From Druceiella hillmani (taxonomy: Eukaryota > Arthropoda > Insecta > Lepidoptera > Hepialidae): a stretch of DNA of 64,000 bases. Below are positions 51,836 through 64,000 of the stretch, piece by piece. The notes below the pieces were generated by a model that did not search any database, had not been told where the DNA came from, and saw nothing but the letters and a program-made list of their open reading frames with translations. Numbering within the stretch: the stretch's first letter is position 1; every line of letters begins with the position of its first letter. A program made the translations under genes and the position numbers. The stretch lies in the NCBI GenBank assembly GCA_039881145.1, contig JAYKKI010000138.1:3154001-3218000 (forward strand), in the 5' to 3' direction.

Positions 51836-54800
51836 CGTTAATTTTTAGTTACGAGATATCACTTAATGTTTTTATTAAATTTACGTTTATGAAATGTATA
51901 GTAGGCAATATATATATAAATAGATGTATCTGTCCTAAAAATTAAGATTTTTTAAATAGTTTGATAGGAATATTATGTATAATTAAATATTTCATCACTT
52001 CTTAATATGTACATTATACAGAACCTAATAGTGCGAGTTCCATACGTAATTGCCAGGTGTCTTGGAGAATAAAATACTTTCCTTATGTCACTTGACAACG
52101 TAAAATACTAAAAATATAGGCTGCTTAAAAATGCTATTATTTAAATAGATTAAAAAATAACAGTTGTTATGCACAAATTTTCTTAAACAAATATACTACG
52201 CAAAAATTACTCTAAAAAGAAATACAACTTTACATTCCAAAAAAAGCTCTACCTATGTGATACAGTAGAACACGTTAATAGAAATAATACGGTGAGAACT
52301 TTCATTGCAAAGTTTTCATGCATCATTTCAAGAACTTTCATTGCAAAGTTTGCGGTATCCGGAAAAGCGGGAAAGTATTCGGTGTAACAGAGATCAATAC
52401 GGATTTTGTATTAAATGAATTTTAATTTGTCTTTATTACGTTTTGCATTTTTGTAAAGTTATTTGTATAAAATTAAGAAACTCAAGAGTTTGATAACTGC
52501 TTCAAAGTTCTTTTAACGTGGAATTATATTATTTAGCAGGATAAGGTAGAAAAAATATAGCTCTCACTACACAAAGTGTAATAGATACAAAAAAGCTTCA
52601 AATTGTATTATATTGTGATTCAAAATTCGACTTTCGCCTTTTTAATTCTTGAATAAAATCACAAAGTTTAGTTAAATTTTATTAGATTATGTGCTACGTT
52701 TCCCTGAAAAAGAAATAAACTACTATAAACACTGAGTTGTAATACAAGAATGGCCATAATTATGGTGAAACCATTGACGACAGGTTTTCATAGCCGTCTC
52801 ATAATAATTTAGAATACATGAAATACACTTTCAGCTTTACGTTAGATATGTTTTATTTCACATTGTCAGTGGTGGTATCACGCCACTGTATTTTGCTTAA
52901 AGATCTGTATATTATGCCTATTTTTCCACAAATTAAATAAGTAAATTATTCGGTTTAGTATCTAGTTTAATACCGAATTTATCGGACTTAGTAATCATTT
53001 ATAAAGACATCAATTTGGGAGTTAACATGATTTAAATTGTATTAACAGATTACACCAGTTACTTCATTTTAACGTCTTCATTGTTCCATTAAGATGTTTT
53101 TTAATTGTTTTTTTCTGAAAACATTTTTACTCTAGTATCAGTTATAATATTCATTAAAAATACTTATTGCAATATGAGGAGGGTCAATGAAAATAATTAC
53201 TGTATAAAATAAATATCCACAAACATTTTTACATTCTTTTTTGCAACGATGCTTTGAAAGTTGAGTCGATGCGGAAATAACTTAGTCTCGGGAAACATTT
53301 TATAATATTTAAATAGACCTATCCAACAACACCCATGTCGATGGAATAGGTAATCGTTTTTTGCCCTCTCTTTTATTGTATGAGTGGGGTTGGAGACAAA
53401 ATTTCGTTTTCTAACTCAATTCATTTCTGAATTTTGGTTAACTATATGTCTCCATACCAACTTAATAGATAAAAAATGAGAAAGGAGTACACAGACGAAT
53501 GGATAGCCTGATAGACAAGGAAAATAAGAGTCCTTTGCTTAGCTGCAGAACTTTAAAAAGAAAAAGAAGTTTCACATTAAATCAACGCCACCTGTTGCTA
53601 ATTCGATAAAATTCATTAAGGGTTTGCGGTAATTTAATTGTGGTATAAGATTGTAATATTCACGCGTACAATATACACATACTAATAAGATTTGGTACTA
53701 TACAGATATAATAATAAGATTTAAAAATGGAACGTGAAATTGTATTGTAAAATAATATTAAATGAAAGTTTTTGTTTTATTGTTGATAAAAGAGAACTAT
53801 ATTTTTAATTTTAACCTATGTGAGGTTTTAAAAAGATATACCTTGCGTGTAGGAAAATAGAAACTTTTATTATCCTAGTGAACTGTTTTACCGTCTTTTC
53901 TCTGTATTATTTATTAGTAGAACTAACAGATGGCGATAGAATCACGTCGATAAGGAAATAATAACGTTACGTTAGGCGACTGTTTAATACGAACGTTAGG
54001 CGACTGTTTAGTACGAATGTGACGTTCGTCTCATTTTGAACAATTTTCCGCTTTTGTCTTAGTAATAGTTAAAAAATAACCATGAAATAACTGATAATAT
54101 AGTAATTTTAAAATAAGTGAATTGAAACATTTTAGAAACAAGGACGGAAATTAAATTAATACGGATTTTTCTAGAGTTTCATTGCGCGCATTTTTTTTAA
54201 GTCACATAAACAATCAAGTCCCCTTTAATTATTGCTATAACGTGATCTCTTATGATGTCCATCTATTGCAACGACCATCAGATTCTATCTCAATTTGTAC
54301 AATAAGTGATCACTCTCTTCATAAATTTAAAATCATAATTATTTCAAAGTAACCAACGTTTCAAGATTGAGATATGGTTGCGCTGGGCCTGAAGGCTAAG
54401 GATCTTTCGTGATGTGGCTCATAGAAAATTATACTACAGCAAATATGATCTGATGTATCATTCTCACAAAAAAATGGGATGAAATGTTTCTTTCTGTATA
54501 CTACATGGACCCTACGGTTCTAATTGGATAGGTCTTTCACAAAGAAACGAAGGTATTGCCAAATGAATCCTAATTTTAATGATAAGAAGGTTATTTTCAA
54601 CAAAAATTTGAAGTGTAATTCTGATTATTTCAGGAAATTAATTTTAAAAAAATTAAGTAACGTACAAGTTCATCTTTTTTCTATAATATTAATATTAATT
54701 TCAATGGATATCATGGATAACATTATAATATTATTTGTATTGATTGGTCATTAGAAGGCGTTAGGACAGCGTCGTATGTTAAATAAATGTAACAGTATTT

Positions 54801-56918
54801 TGTCCATAAATAGAAAGATATTTCGTTTCAAAATACCCGAAAAATACCTTAGGTTCCATACCCCAAAATAAAAAATACAACTCTTATAAGATAACTCTTG
54901 ATGCAGAAACTTGAAATATGGCATAGTAATATAGCACCGTAACTTGCACATGTCTTGATAGCTAACACTAAAAAAATATTGATACGGAAATTCCCAAAAA
55001 AATACAACATATATAGTGGGATAATTACAATGCATATCTTATATCTATTGAAAAAGCTAGTAATGAGAGTTTCGAAAACACTTTTCATAATTTTAGGTAG
55101 TACATCTTCAGATACATACTACGAAACATGTAAGCAAATTTTATTTAGGAAGGAGGAATTCCAAAACCACAGAAAGTAAATTTATGAAAATCACATAAAG
55201 TTTTTTATAAAACTGTGAGAGTGATTCCAGACGTCATGGTTTTTAAGCCATCTACTATCATATATATACCTGACTCATCGTATCCTCCTTCCTTCCTCGC
55301 TTACCATTATATTAGGTGTTATTAAATATTAGTTGCACTACGAAGTCCATGTAACTGATCACTTATTATAAACATAGTAATTTTAATTAAAACGAAGTGG
55401 GGAACTCTCGACGCACGACTTAGACTCGCATTTAACTGGTTTATTTTACTTCTTAAGACACTATATTCTTAAGAAGAAAAGAATTCTTATAATGGAAAAA
55501 TACATATTTCATTATGAAACATTTATTCAATAACTTTAAAATAACCTGAATTTTCTTAAAATTTCAATTTCACATAGGTAAACCGCGGCTCCCGGGAACA
55601 AACAGGGCCCGACTGATTATATTAATCTCATCACCTAAACATTCCCACAGATATTTTTGCCAAAAGAACTCAATTCCCTCTCATTCGCACTATTCGAGAT
55701 TTGCTGAAGAAAATAAAGAATTAGATGTTTGAATTTTAAATTCAAGCTTTCTCTCTGCTTATCTGTCTCTTTCCTTAACTAAGAATTTACTGCTTTGAAC
55801 ATAGCCATAAAAGAATAATGTTTTAGACTATAGGTTAGTAATTAGCTATTGCAAAGGACATAAAAGAAAAAAAAATTACTACAAAATTACCATATACTTA
55901 TGTCAAAATAATAATTTTCGCTAAATTTGGTAATTCCCAAAAAAATATATTTTTAAGGTTTCCACCGCCTTGTTTCTTTCGTTATCAATTAAAATTTGCA
56001 GACAAAATATTTGTTTACTGACAATTAGCTAATAGTTTATGTTCGTACATACAGCACTTATTGTTAAATTTTTTGAAATTGAATGAGACGAATATATTCT
56101 AAATCTGAGTCGATTTAAAAAAATTCCCATTTAAATCTAATGGATATAATTTGTCGAAAAGACAATACGAAAAATAATGGAAAACAGTTCTCAATATCAC
56201 ATGTAAAATATTTTTTCATGTTTCTGATCTACATACAATTTAAAAAACATTTATAAAACATTTTAAACACGTTAAAGTAATATGTTAAAAAACGTGGCAT
56301 GGCTTTGTAGAATTTGGAAAAAAAACAAGTTATGCGTATTAACAGGAACGGACTGATTAACTTTTGATTGCGGATCTCACTCTTACTAACAATTAAATAA
56401 AACAAGTAATAAAGTCACAAGGAAAAAGCTAATTAAAAAAAATAAAATTATTTCCAATCGCTTGGCAAAAATAAACTGTAACTTTCTTGAAAAACTTTTT
56501 GTGTTAGTACATTTCAAACCTTTTTTTCGTAAACACAAACTGAATATTTATTAATATATTCCATTAAAAAAGAACTTATATTTATCATAGAAAACGAGCA
56601 GAAAATGTAGCAAATTTAATTTATTTTAATTCCACAGTTTCTTTCATTTTAGTAATCCATTCACGAAAACAAAGTCAGAAATTCTAGAAGGTTCCAGCAT
56701 ATGAACCGAATAAATTGAGGAAATCAATAAAATGTTAAAGAGATGGCAACAATGTTTGACCTACGCATATCACGTACCACCCACTCAGATACTTGTTGTG
56801 TTAATGTAAATAATGTTTCTAGATTTTGCCTTTTGACTTAATGTTAAAGTTCACCACTGAGTTTGCTTAGAAGTCTGCAGAAAAACGTTGCAGTAAATAT
56901 TGTAGCATTGCAATAATA
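51836..56918. other. No gene recognised; minor duplications
   Basis: Short features only: AAGAACTTTCATTGCAAAGT twice at about 52295 and 52331, and CGTTAGGCGACTGTTTA twice, about 24 bp apart, at 53970-54015. A patch at 53485-53560 (ACAGACGAATGGATAGCCTG... ACAAGG) resembles the AGACGGAC-rich ends of the insect repeat at 51.5 kb. Several overlapping open frames at 54.5-55.2 kb are AT-driven and unrecognised. Confidence 0.4.
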
Positions 56919-56980
56919 AATATATATATTTATATGTTTTCATATTATATATTATATTTATATATTATATATTTTCATAA
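56919..56980. repeat. Irregular TA-rich low-complexity tract
   Basis: Alternating TATAT and TTATA words without a clean period. Confidence 0.8.
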
Positions 56981-58511
56981 CAAAAAAATAAATAAAACAT
57001 TTCAATAATTTCATATCCGACATTTTTTTTTAAATTTGTTTCTTAATTATCAAATAACCGCGATACAGTTTTGGCCAAAAAAGGAATACATTTTTTAATT
57101 TTATTATTAACTATTTTCGGGACATATTGTTTGATGGAATAAATTACGTGAAAGAAAAGAGATTATTTTACAACTCTTAGCGAAACTAAATACATAAATT
57201 TTGTCTAACATGAGATTATATTTTTTCTCGTGCAAACATTTTAACTTAATCATTTATATGCACAAGTTAATGTTGCGATGTTACTATTCAGAAATATAAC
57301 AGAATATCCTTTACTACTGTTTTTTTTACATCGGAAAACAATACAATTTTCATTGAAAATTCATCTCACAGCATGTTTATGTATAAATTTTTATTACTTG
57401 AATTTATATATCAATTGAAAACTGAAATTTTTCCAACTTTAAGAGTTACTAACAGCTCCATTTTTTGAATAAAATTTGTACTAAAAGTAATGTTCTCGTA
57501 TACCAGAATGAGACGGAAATAAAATTTTTCTTGAAGTTGTTTTTTCGCTTAATTCACTTTCAGGATCAATCTATATTCATAATTTATATATTATCGAATA
57601 TTATCTCAGCTAATTCTCCTTTTCATCAAAGTAAAATGAAGAAACCAAAACAAAATGTATTACCTGCTCTAATTCTTCAGTCTTCAACGAGCTGAATGTC
57701 ATTATTGACTTAAAAGATCACGCCTCTATGTTAGGCCTTTATTCACCTACGTCAGTATGAGCTCACGACAGGCGTAGAAGCCTAGTGAGGTATTAGTTAA
57801 ATAAATTGAAAGCTCGCTTATAAGTTGCTTATACGACTTAAGTGTTCACGTTACTAGATTAATATTAGTCTCCTCACTATACAATAAAGAAGTTTGAGAA
57901 GTAATCTCTACCCGTTTACTGAAATATAGCCATTATACTTTGGTACGAAGGTTGTTCTAGTATTATTAAGAAAATGCGAAGTCAAATGTTTTCAGCATCA
58001 TTTGAAAGTTACATAAAATGATTACATGAAAGAACAAACTTAATGTTGGCACTAAAATAATTCTGTATTCGTTCACTTTTGATCTGAATTTGTTTACAGG
58101 TTTCTGCGTCAGTCTGCTCTAACACATTTTATTTTAGTAAGCAACATTGAAATTTTAAAAGATTTTCCTAGAACTGTAAGCTTGTTTTGATTCTCCCTTT
58201 TGCACATCAAGTTTATAAGTGTATCAATAAATCCCGAAAAAGAAATTATATAAAGAGAAAATGGAATAATTTACAGAAAAAGTTTTGTGTACAATTGCAT
58301 TGGTTTCAGTAACTACTGACGGACAATGTACTTTATATCGTCAACTTTAGTTAATACTCTAATATTATTGTATAGATGTTTTAGACATGCACGATCAGAA
58401 AACGTTTTTTTAATGATTAACTCATTATTTTAAGTCTTATTCCAAATTATTCCCTCTGTAAATTATATTAAATACCTAAGCAGTCTCTATTTCTTCCAAA
58501 TATATTCTACG
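56981..58511. other. No gene recognised
   Basis: AT-rich. The 76-codon frame at 57465-57695 has no recognisable product. Confidence 0.45.
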
Positions 58512-58748
58512 TGTTGATAATCGTGTGGCGGTAAAACACCGTACCTCAATAGCGCTTATTATGACACCACCGGTAGTTGATTGCATCTCATTAATAATAA
58601 TAAATGGAATAGTTATTTTTGTTAAAATGGAACAGTATCCAAGCAAGGAATGGTAGAAACAAATTTTCCTCCGCCATTTCATGCTTCGCTCAGATTTTCC
58701 GCTCAGAAAATTATTGTATTTCACTAATAGCAAGGACGACAATTCGTC
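58512..58748 (+). repeat. Unrecognised interspersed repeat, copy 1
   Basis: The sequence from GTTGATAATCGTGTGGCGGT through ACCGTACCTCAATAGCGCTT, ATTATGACACCACCGGTAGT, CAAGGAATGGTAG, TCGCTCAGATTTTCCGCTC and AGCAAGGACGACAATTC is matched along its length by the reverse complement of 59348-59566. The copies are about 70% identical by eye, with small indels. GC content is above background. It has no obvious ORF, A tail or terminal repeat, so it may be a SINE or a non-autonomous DNA element. Confidence 0.8.
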
Positions 58749-59347
58749 ATTCAGTATAAAAATAATGGATATAATTGAATAAACTGCCGTATCTGCTACT
58801 CAGTGAATGACAATAATTATTTTCGTACACATTTTTCAGTTATATTTTGTGAAATAGGTGTAACATCTACCTGTCTTTTTCCTGAAACTTAACAAGAATT
58901 TAAAACAAAAAGATATAATGACAAGGACATTCATAAAAATCGACTGAGTACTATTGGTGTATATAATTTTTTTTACAGTTCAACTTTATTTCATCGCGGT
59001 ATGGTAATTAACACTTTTTATATAAGGTAATTTTTCTTGTAAAAAAATAATAGTTTAAAAGAAATGTATTGGGAATCTTTAGGGAAGTGTTTTGCAATGT
59101 TCGTGCGTATTATTTTATAATCGGCGCACTATTTTTTGCGAAGACCGTTGTTGTATATATAATGCCGCTCAATATTTTATTGACTATTTCCCTACAGGAA
59201 TGTTGCTTAAAATATAATACGGGAAAACTGATGCAATAAGCGTGTAAAAAAATTAATTATAATTTAAAAAAATATGTTTTAATGCTCTTTGTAAGGAACG
59301 TACTAAAAGACGGTTCGCGGTTTTACTAGTTATTTTCAAAATGAAGA
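58749..59347. other. Spacer between the two inverted repeat copies
   Basis: AT-rich, nothing recognised. Confidence 0.5.
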
Positions 59348-59566
59348 AGGAATCATCTCCATTATTATTAGTGAACGGAGACAAAATTTTTCGAGTGGAA
59401 AATCTAAGCGGAGCGTAAAATTGCGGAGCATAATTTTCTCTGTTCCGTCATTCCTTGAGTGGATACTATTTCATTTAAATATTAAATGAGATATAATCAG
59501 CTATTGGTGGAGCCATAATAAGTGATATTGAGGTACGCAGCTGTACCACCACGCGATTATCAATCG
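59348..59566 (-). repeat. Unrecognised interspersed repeat, copy 2 (inverted)
   Basis: On the minus strand it reads GATTGATAATCGCGTGGTGG, TGCGTACCTCAATATCACTT, ATTATGGCTCCACCAATAGC, CTCAAGGAATGACGG and TCCGCTTAGATTTTCCACTC, colinear with copy 1. The two copies face each other across about 600 bp. Confidence 0.8.
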
Positions 59567-61111
59567 ATGGGGTATCCTTTAAAACAATTTTTTATATTTA
59601 TTGAGATATATTACGTTTTTGAGAAGAAAATATGTTTGAATAGTAAGGTTTACTAAATGAAATTAATATTTTGCAAAAAGAGTCATTCTCGGTGTCTTTG
59701 AAAATTTAAAAAAGGAAGCTTAATAAACAATAGATGAGCAAAATAAATCTTATTTTTATCCGCGGCTTCGTTAGCGGAAAAAAACAAACATTTTGCAAAG
59801 CGTCTTTAGACGTTTGTTAGTCAACAATGACTAAGCAGTAATATTTATTTTTATTAAACTTATTATAGACATAGATAATCATTAAAATTAATGCAGATAT
59901 TATACTTTTAGGTTGAAACTGGATGTTTTTGTTAAATAATAAAACCTATCAGACGATATAAAGTACAACACTTCCGCCATAATGGAAACTCACGCCAGGC
60001 AAACCGCCGAAAAAGCTAGTAAGATTACAATTTCTTTTGATGGCACAACCACAGTCAATCAAATACATTATATTTCGTGTACATAAAATTGGGTTCATAA
60101 AAACACTCGATTTTTTTTAAATCCCGGTGCGGAGAATTTTTTGACAGAAATATTTGATAAAATGGTCTCAAGAGTATTTCATATAAATGGTCCCTTCTCT
60201 TTCCGAAATTATTTAAAAAACAAGGTTTGTTTCTGAGCCTACAAAGGTTTAATTATAAGCCTACAAAAAGTCTGTATAAATCATATAGTTGATTTTCTTT
60301 TGAGATATTCACGATACATGTTTTTTCTCTTAATTACATTTTAGATTAGTTATAATTTAATATGTGTAAAGCTAGGAAGTCAATATTAGTGATAACTTAT
60401 GGTAAGTAAAATAACTTCACTTCAATCGAGGTGCAGAAATCTCAATGCACGAGCCACAATCGTACTTGGGCATTTTTAAGGTTCACATCAATACTAAAAC
60501 GAAGAAACCCCTAAACATCCCCTATATTTAACGTAAGAAAAATAAATAAAAGTTTAATAAATAAAAATCAATCAAGAAATGTAAAAATCGTAGATATTTT
60601 TATTTATTGAAAAAAATAATCTACGTGTTCTTATAACACTTCATTACCATCGCATATTAATAGAGTTATGACGCTATGACGAACGGACGGACAGATAAAT
60701 ATGTGGAAATTGTAAGGGTTTTAGTTTTTTACCAATTGGTTACTCAACCCTGAAATTATATTTAAAAATATTAATAAAATATTATGGAATCTGTCATAAT
60801 TTCGAAAAGTTAGTTAATATTTAAATTAAAAATAGTTTAAAATAGTTATGCAAAATTAATAAGAGCTGAGTAAGCTATAGATTTCCTTTAAGCCTTTCAT
60901 TAGTGTAGGTCACCCTAATACCAAATAATTAAGTTCTATTTCAACCAATAATTAACTAAAACCACTTTTAGGTTATTTGAGTTATTATTCGGATTAAATC
61001 GCCGAAAACTTATGATTGTATTTATATGCAGAGAAAAGCTTTCTTTGTTTGTTTATTTTTAAAGTTTGGCGTAAAAATAGTTTACAAAAATGATATAAAT
61101 TACATACGTGA
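59567..61111. other. No gene recognised
   Basis: ATCCGCGGCTTCGTTAGCGG at 59758 resembles the CGCGGCTTCG tails of insect RTE-derived repeats, and ACGAACGGACGGACAGATAA at 60678, with TAAGGGTTTTAGTTTTTTACC following, looks like the end of an AGGGTTCC-type repeat. Both fragments are too short to annotate separately. Confidence 0.35.
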
Positions 61112-61112
61112 C

Positions 61113-61177
<65 letters not shown>

Positions 61178-61190
61178 TATATAAATACAT
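61112..61190. repeat. (TA)n microsatellite
   Basis: About 75 bp of alternating TA with ATGT and ATAC interruptions. Confidence 0.97.
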
Positions 61191-63142
61191 AAGATAGAGA
61201 TAATGATTAATACACGATTTAAGTTAATGAAGTCAAGGTGCGCCGAATCTTTTTTGAGTTAAACTTTTGAAAAATTACAGTTATGTCAAAATATTTTACA
61301 TTATTTTCGATTGTCGATTGTTGTGATCATTTTCTTGTAGCAATATTTCTTATTTATACAAATTAAACTGTTGTACCTACTTAAAAATAACATTTGAAAG
61401 AATATAGTGGAATGAAAAGAAGAGGACATATGGAGAATTGTTATTTCATAAGATTATATCACATAGTTACTCATCTAAAATAAAAAAGAACAATTTCACT
61501 GTTAAGAATACAGCTAATAAACACAGAGTGAATAATCATTTTACAAAAAAATCTATGCATTATTTCTCATCATCAATAGATTACCTATTACATCTTTCAC
61601 AAATATAATCAATGTACCTACATTTCAAAATAATATTTCTAAGAACGTCCCACATACTCAGCTACATGTCATAAATTGGTTGAATATTGCTCGCAAAATT
61701 AGTAGCGCCTACTTTGTTAATTTGATACTACTTTTGTCTTATATAAAAAACGTGGTGTAGCTGGTAAAAGCAATTCTAACAAAAACGACTGTTTCAAAGC
61801 TTTGTACAATATTTTGTAAACAGACGCTTGTATTGAGAGAATGTTCATGACATAGCGCCAATATATTTTAAAAGACCTGTTCCAAACTTTTTTATAAGAT
61901 TTTATTTCATAAATTTATAGGCGTTATTAACATAAACAATAATACAAAATTTAAGCTTTATAGCTGTATTATCATGTGAATTAAACGGTTGTGGCCTACA
62001 GATGGTGAGACAGACAAACGGTCATAAAAATTCTATAGAAAGATTATAAGGGTTTCTAGTTTGTTTATGGAAACTTTAAGACTATTAAATAAAAAACAGA
62101 AATGGTATTTTTTCGCCCCGACAGCCTGGTAAGGAGCAGCTAGTGTTGTAACTACTCAGTTCTTATTTTGATTGATACTTAACGAAAAGATAAATGGAAA
62201 TTGACAGTAAATCACCCCTTAAGTCTCTTTGTAAGCTATATCTTTATAGATTCTCTCATTTATACATGGATTAAATGGCTGGGGCAAAGACGATCTTTCC
62301 CGTCGTCCAGAGTAACTAACGGATAACTTAGATTAGAGAGGACTTGATATAAATGGGAAAGCGAGATCAAAGTTGTGCCTTTTATCCATAGCTTTACGTT
62401 GATTCACGTCGCTTTACGTCGCGGAAACTGATTTTGGGCGTCACACACTATAGATATATAAATAGCATCCATTACTGGTCTTTTCCGGGTATATTTTCAT
62501 TTAATCAAGGTTTGTCTCATTATTTTATGTAATAGGTGAGAGATAAGAGTCATGATAAATTGTGTTGTTGAATTGTGCTGATATTTCTTTGTAGGGCAAA
62601 TAACAAGTTATGTGTGGCAAGTTAAAACCTTTAAAATACTGCACTTTCATAAATAATGAAATATCTTACAACTTAATACTCTATTACCGTGGTTGTATAG
62701 AACAAAAGGAAAACTGGAAAAAAAATATGATCACCCCATAATTTTTTCAGTTTATATTGATAAGTATGTATTTTTCCAGATATGTAAATAGTCTCACAGT
62801 CTGTATTTAGTTAAATCGACAATAATATTAGCGATACTAATAAAATTATTTGACGTATAATGTTAATCAATACAGTGGAAATATTTACGAGTAGTGATTA
62901 GACCATCCTAACTCGAAATTGTATTCTTATTTGTGTCACAACTTAGCATACGGCGGAACATAGTAAAATTACATGGACTAATATTTATTTTGAAAGACAC
63001 ACAGACACACACAGCCATGTACATATACACATGTTCTGAAATAAATACATCCACGTGTTCCGTTTCATTCTAATTTTCATCTGTTACTTCCGGTTTTATT
63101 CAACATTGAAAATTTTTTGTGCAAATTAAATCACAGCGATTC

Positions 63143-63143
<1 letters not shown>
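61191..63143. other. No gene recognised
   Basis: AGACAGACAAACGGTCATAA at 62010, followed by TATAAGGGTTTCTAGTTTG, again resembles the terminal phrase of AGGGTTCC-type insect repeats. No coding region. Confidence 0.4.

Positions 63144-63176
<33 letters not shown>
63144..63176. repeat. Short (TA)n microsatellite
   Basis: About 33 bp of pure alternating TA. Confidence 0.95.
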
Positions 63177-63178
<2 letters not shown>

Positions 63179-63600
63179 GCATATTTATGTATGTCGACAG
63201 TTGAAGAGCGTATTGCCTATTATTATAAGCATTACTCGTAAGTTAAAACTGATTGAAACAGTGACAGTTATTTTTTCCAACTTTTAAACTCTCATTTTGT
63301 AGTGCTTGATAACCAGAGTCCGGAAGAAATCCTTTTGCAGCAATGCTGTCTATTCGACTAACCGTCTGAAACTTCCAGCTGCTAACCAAAATAATTTATA
63401 GGCTTACATTTTATTCTTTCATTTGAAACAGAATATGGTATTGGAAATTTTACACAATTTGAATTTAGGCGGCGCCCATTTCCATATTTCCCACTATTTT
63501 TATCTTCGTAGATATGTTGGATGGCATTAGAAAGAACTTATGTAATATTTTAAGGATCATAATAATCCCATTCAATTATATATTCAGACACACATATAGA

Positions 63601-63759
<159 letters not shown>

Positions 63760-63776
63760 AACACGTACACAATAAT

Positions 63777-63824
63777 CTCTGTGCAAAAAATAACGTACAA
63801 TTTCCACATTATTTTTGCACAGAG
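63777..63824. repeat. Hairpin, 16-17 bp arms
   Basis: CTCTGTGCAAAAAATAA (63777-63793) pairs with TTATTTTTGCACAGAG (63809-63824), differing only by one base in the A-run, around a 15-nt loop. It lies 18 bp after the (TA)n tract. Confidence 0.85.
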
Positions 63825-64000
63825 GTAATTGGCGGGTGGGGAAATTACATAAGTTACTTTTTATCTTAGGGGCTCCATTCTTCGGAAAATTCTTATTTGA
63901 TCCTGAAAAATGTCATAAGCGAAAAAACGAAGCAAAATTGTAACGGGCAAAACATTGATATAATTTTTTTGAAAATTACTAATATATAGCAACGCAATTT
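63825..64000. other. No gene recognised
   Basis: Window end. Nothing supportable. Confidence 0.5.

Noticed and set aside
54524..55179. Cluster of overlapping frames on both strands
   Set aside because: Both strands are open over the same bases and the composition is AT-driven, which is typical of chance.

Overview
The window is AT-rich nuclear DNA from a eukaryote, almost certainly an insect. The evidence is the jockey-type LINE, the Penelope-like element, a decayed member of a multicopy arthropod transposon-like protein family, RTE-type tails, and many long (TA)n microsatellites. Two decayed repeats (a copy starting with the motif AGGGTTCC near 51.5 kb, and tails with CCACGCG...AAGTCGCG near 38.8 and 39.1 kb) resemble repeats I associate mainly with Lepidoptera and related insects. 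That narrower placement is an inference. I see no intact host protein-coding gene, no rRNA and no tRNA that I can support. The window reads as intergenic or deep intronic sequence filled with dead mobile elements.

Layout. 0-5 kb: unique AT-rich DNA with two adjacent near-perfect hairpins (4438-4530). 5.0-5.8 kb: 5'-truncated jockey-like LINE with A-rich tail and probable target-site duplication. 7.48-7.83 kb: degenerate 30-bp minisatellite. 8.35-8.5 kb: (TA)n. 12.97-15.23 kb, minus strand: broken gene of a transposon-like family, with several frameshifts and one in-frame stop, next to a long (TA)n tract. 20.5-21.15 kb: two remnants of Penelope-like element ends. 31.6-32.1 kb: (TA)n and a young 33-bp tandem repeat. 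35.05-36.37 kb, minus strand: a 5'-truncated Penelope-like element (end of RT, GIY-YIG endonuclease, 3' region with a hammerhead-like motif). 38.4-39.1 kb: two RTE-like 3' tails. 41.6-44.6 kb: dense cluster comprising a dispersed repeat, a palindromic Penelope-end element with an intact-looking hammerhead ribozyme motif, a 284-bp element with 61-bp terminal inverted repeats, a diverged tandem duplication and the C-terminal remnant of a second LINE. 45.0-45.1 kb: perfect 30-bp-arm palindrome. 49.25-50.25 kb: second copy of the 41.6-kb repeat, then a 76-bp minisatellite of about seven units. 51.3-51.8 kb: tandem duplication and decayed repeat. 58.5-59.6 kb: two inverted copies of an unrecognised 220-240 bp repeat. 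61-64 kb: further (TA)n tracts.

The most interesting signal is the set of Penelope-like ends. Five related pieces share one tail, and two of them carry a type I hammerhead core: stem I CCAC/GUGG, CUGAAGA box, stem II, GAAA, very short stem III, GUC cleavage site. One of these is embedded in a 42-bp inverted repeat. A second theme is the unusual number of short near-perfect hairpins scattered through otherwise unremarkable sequence.
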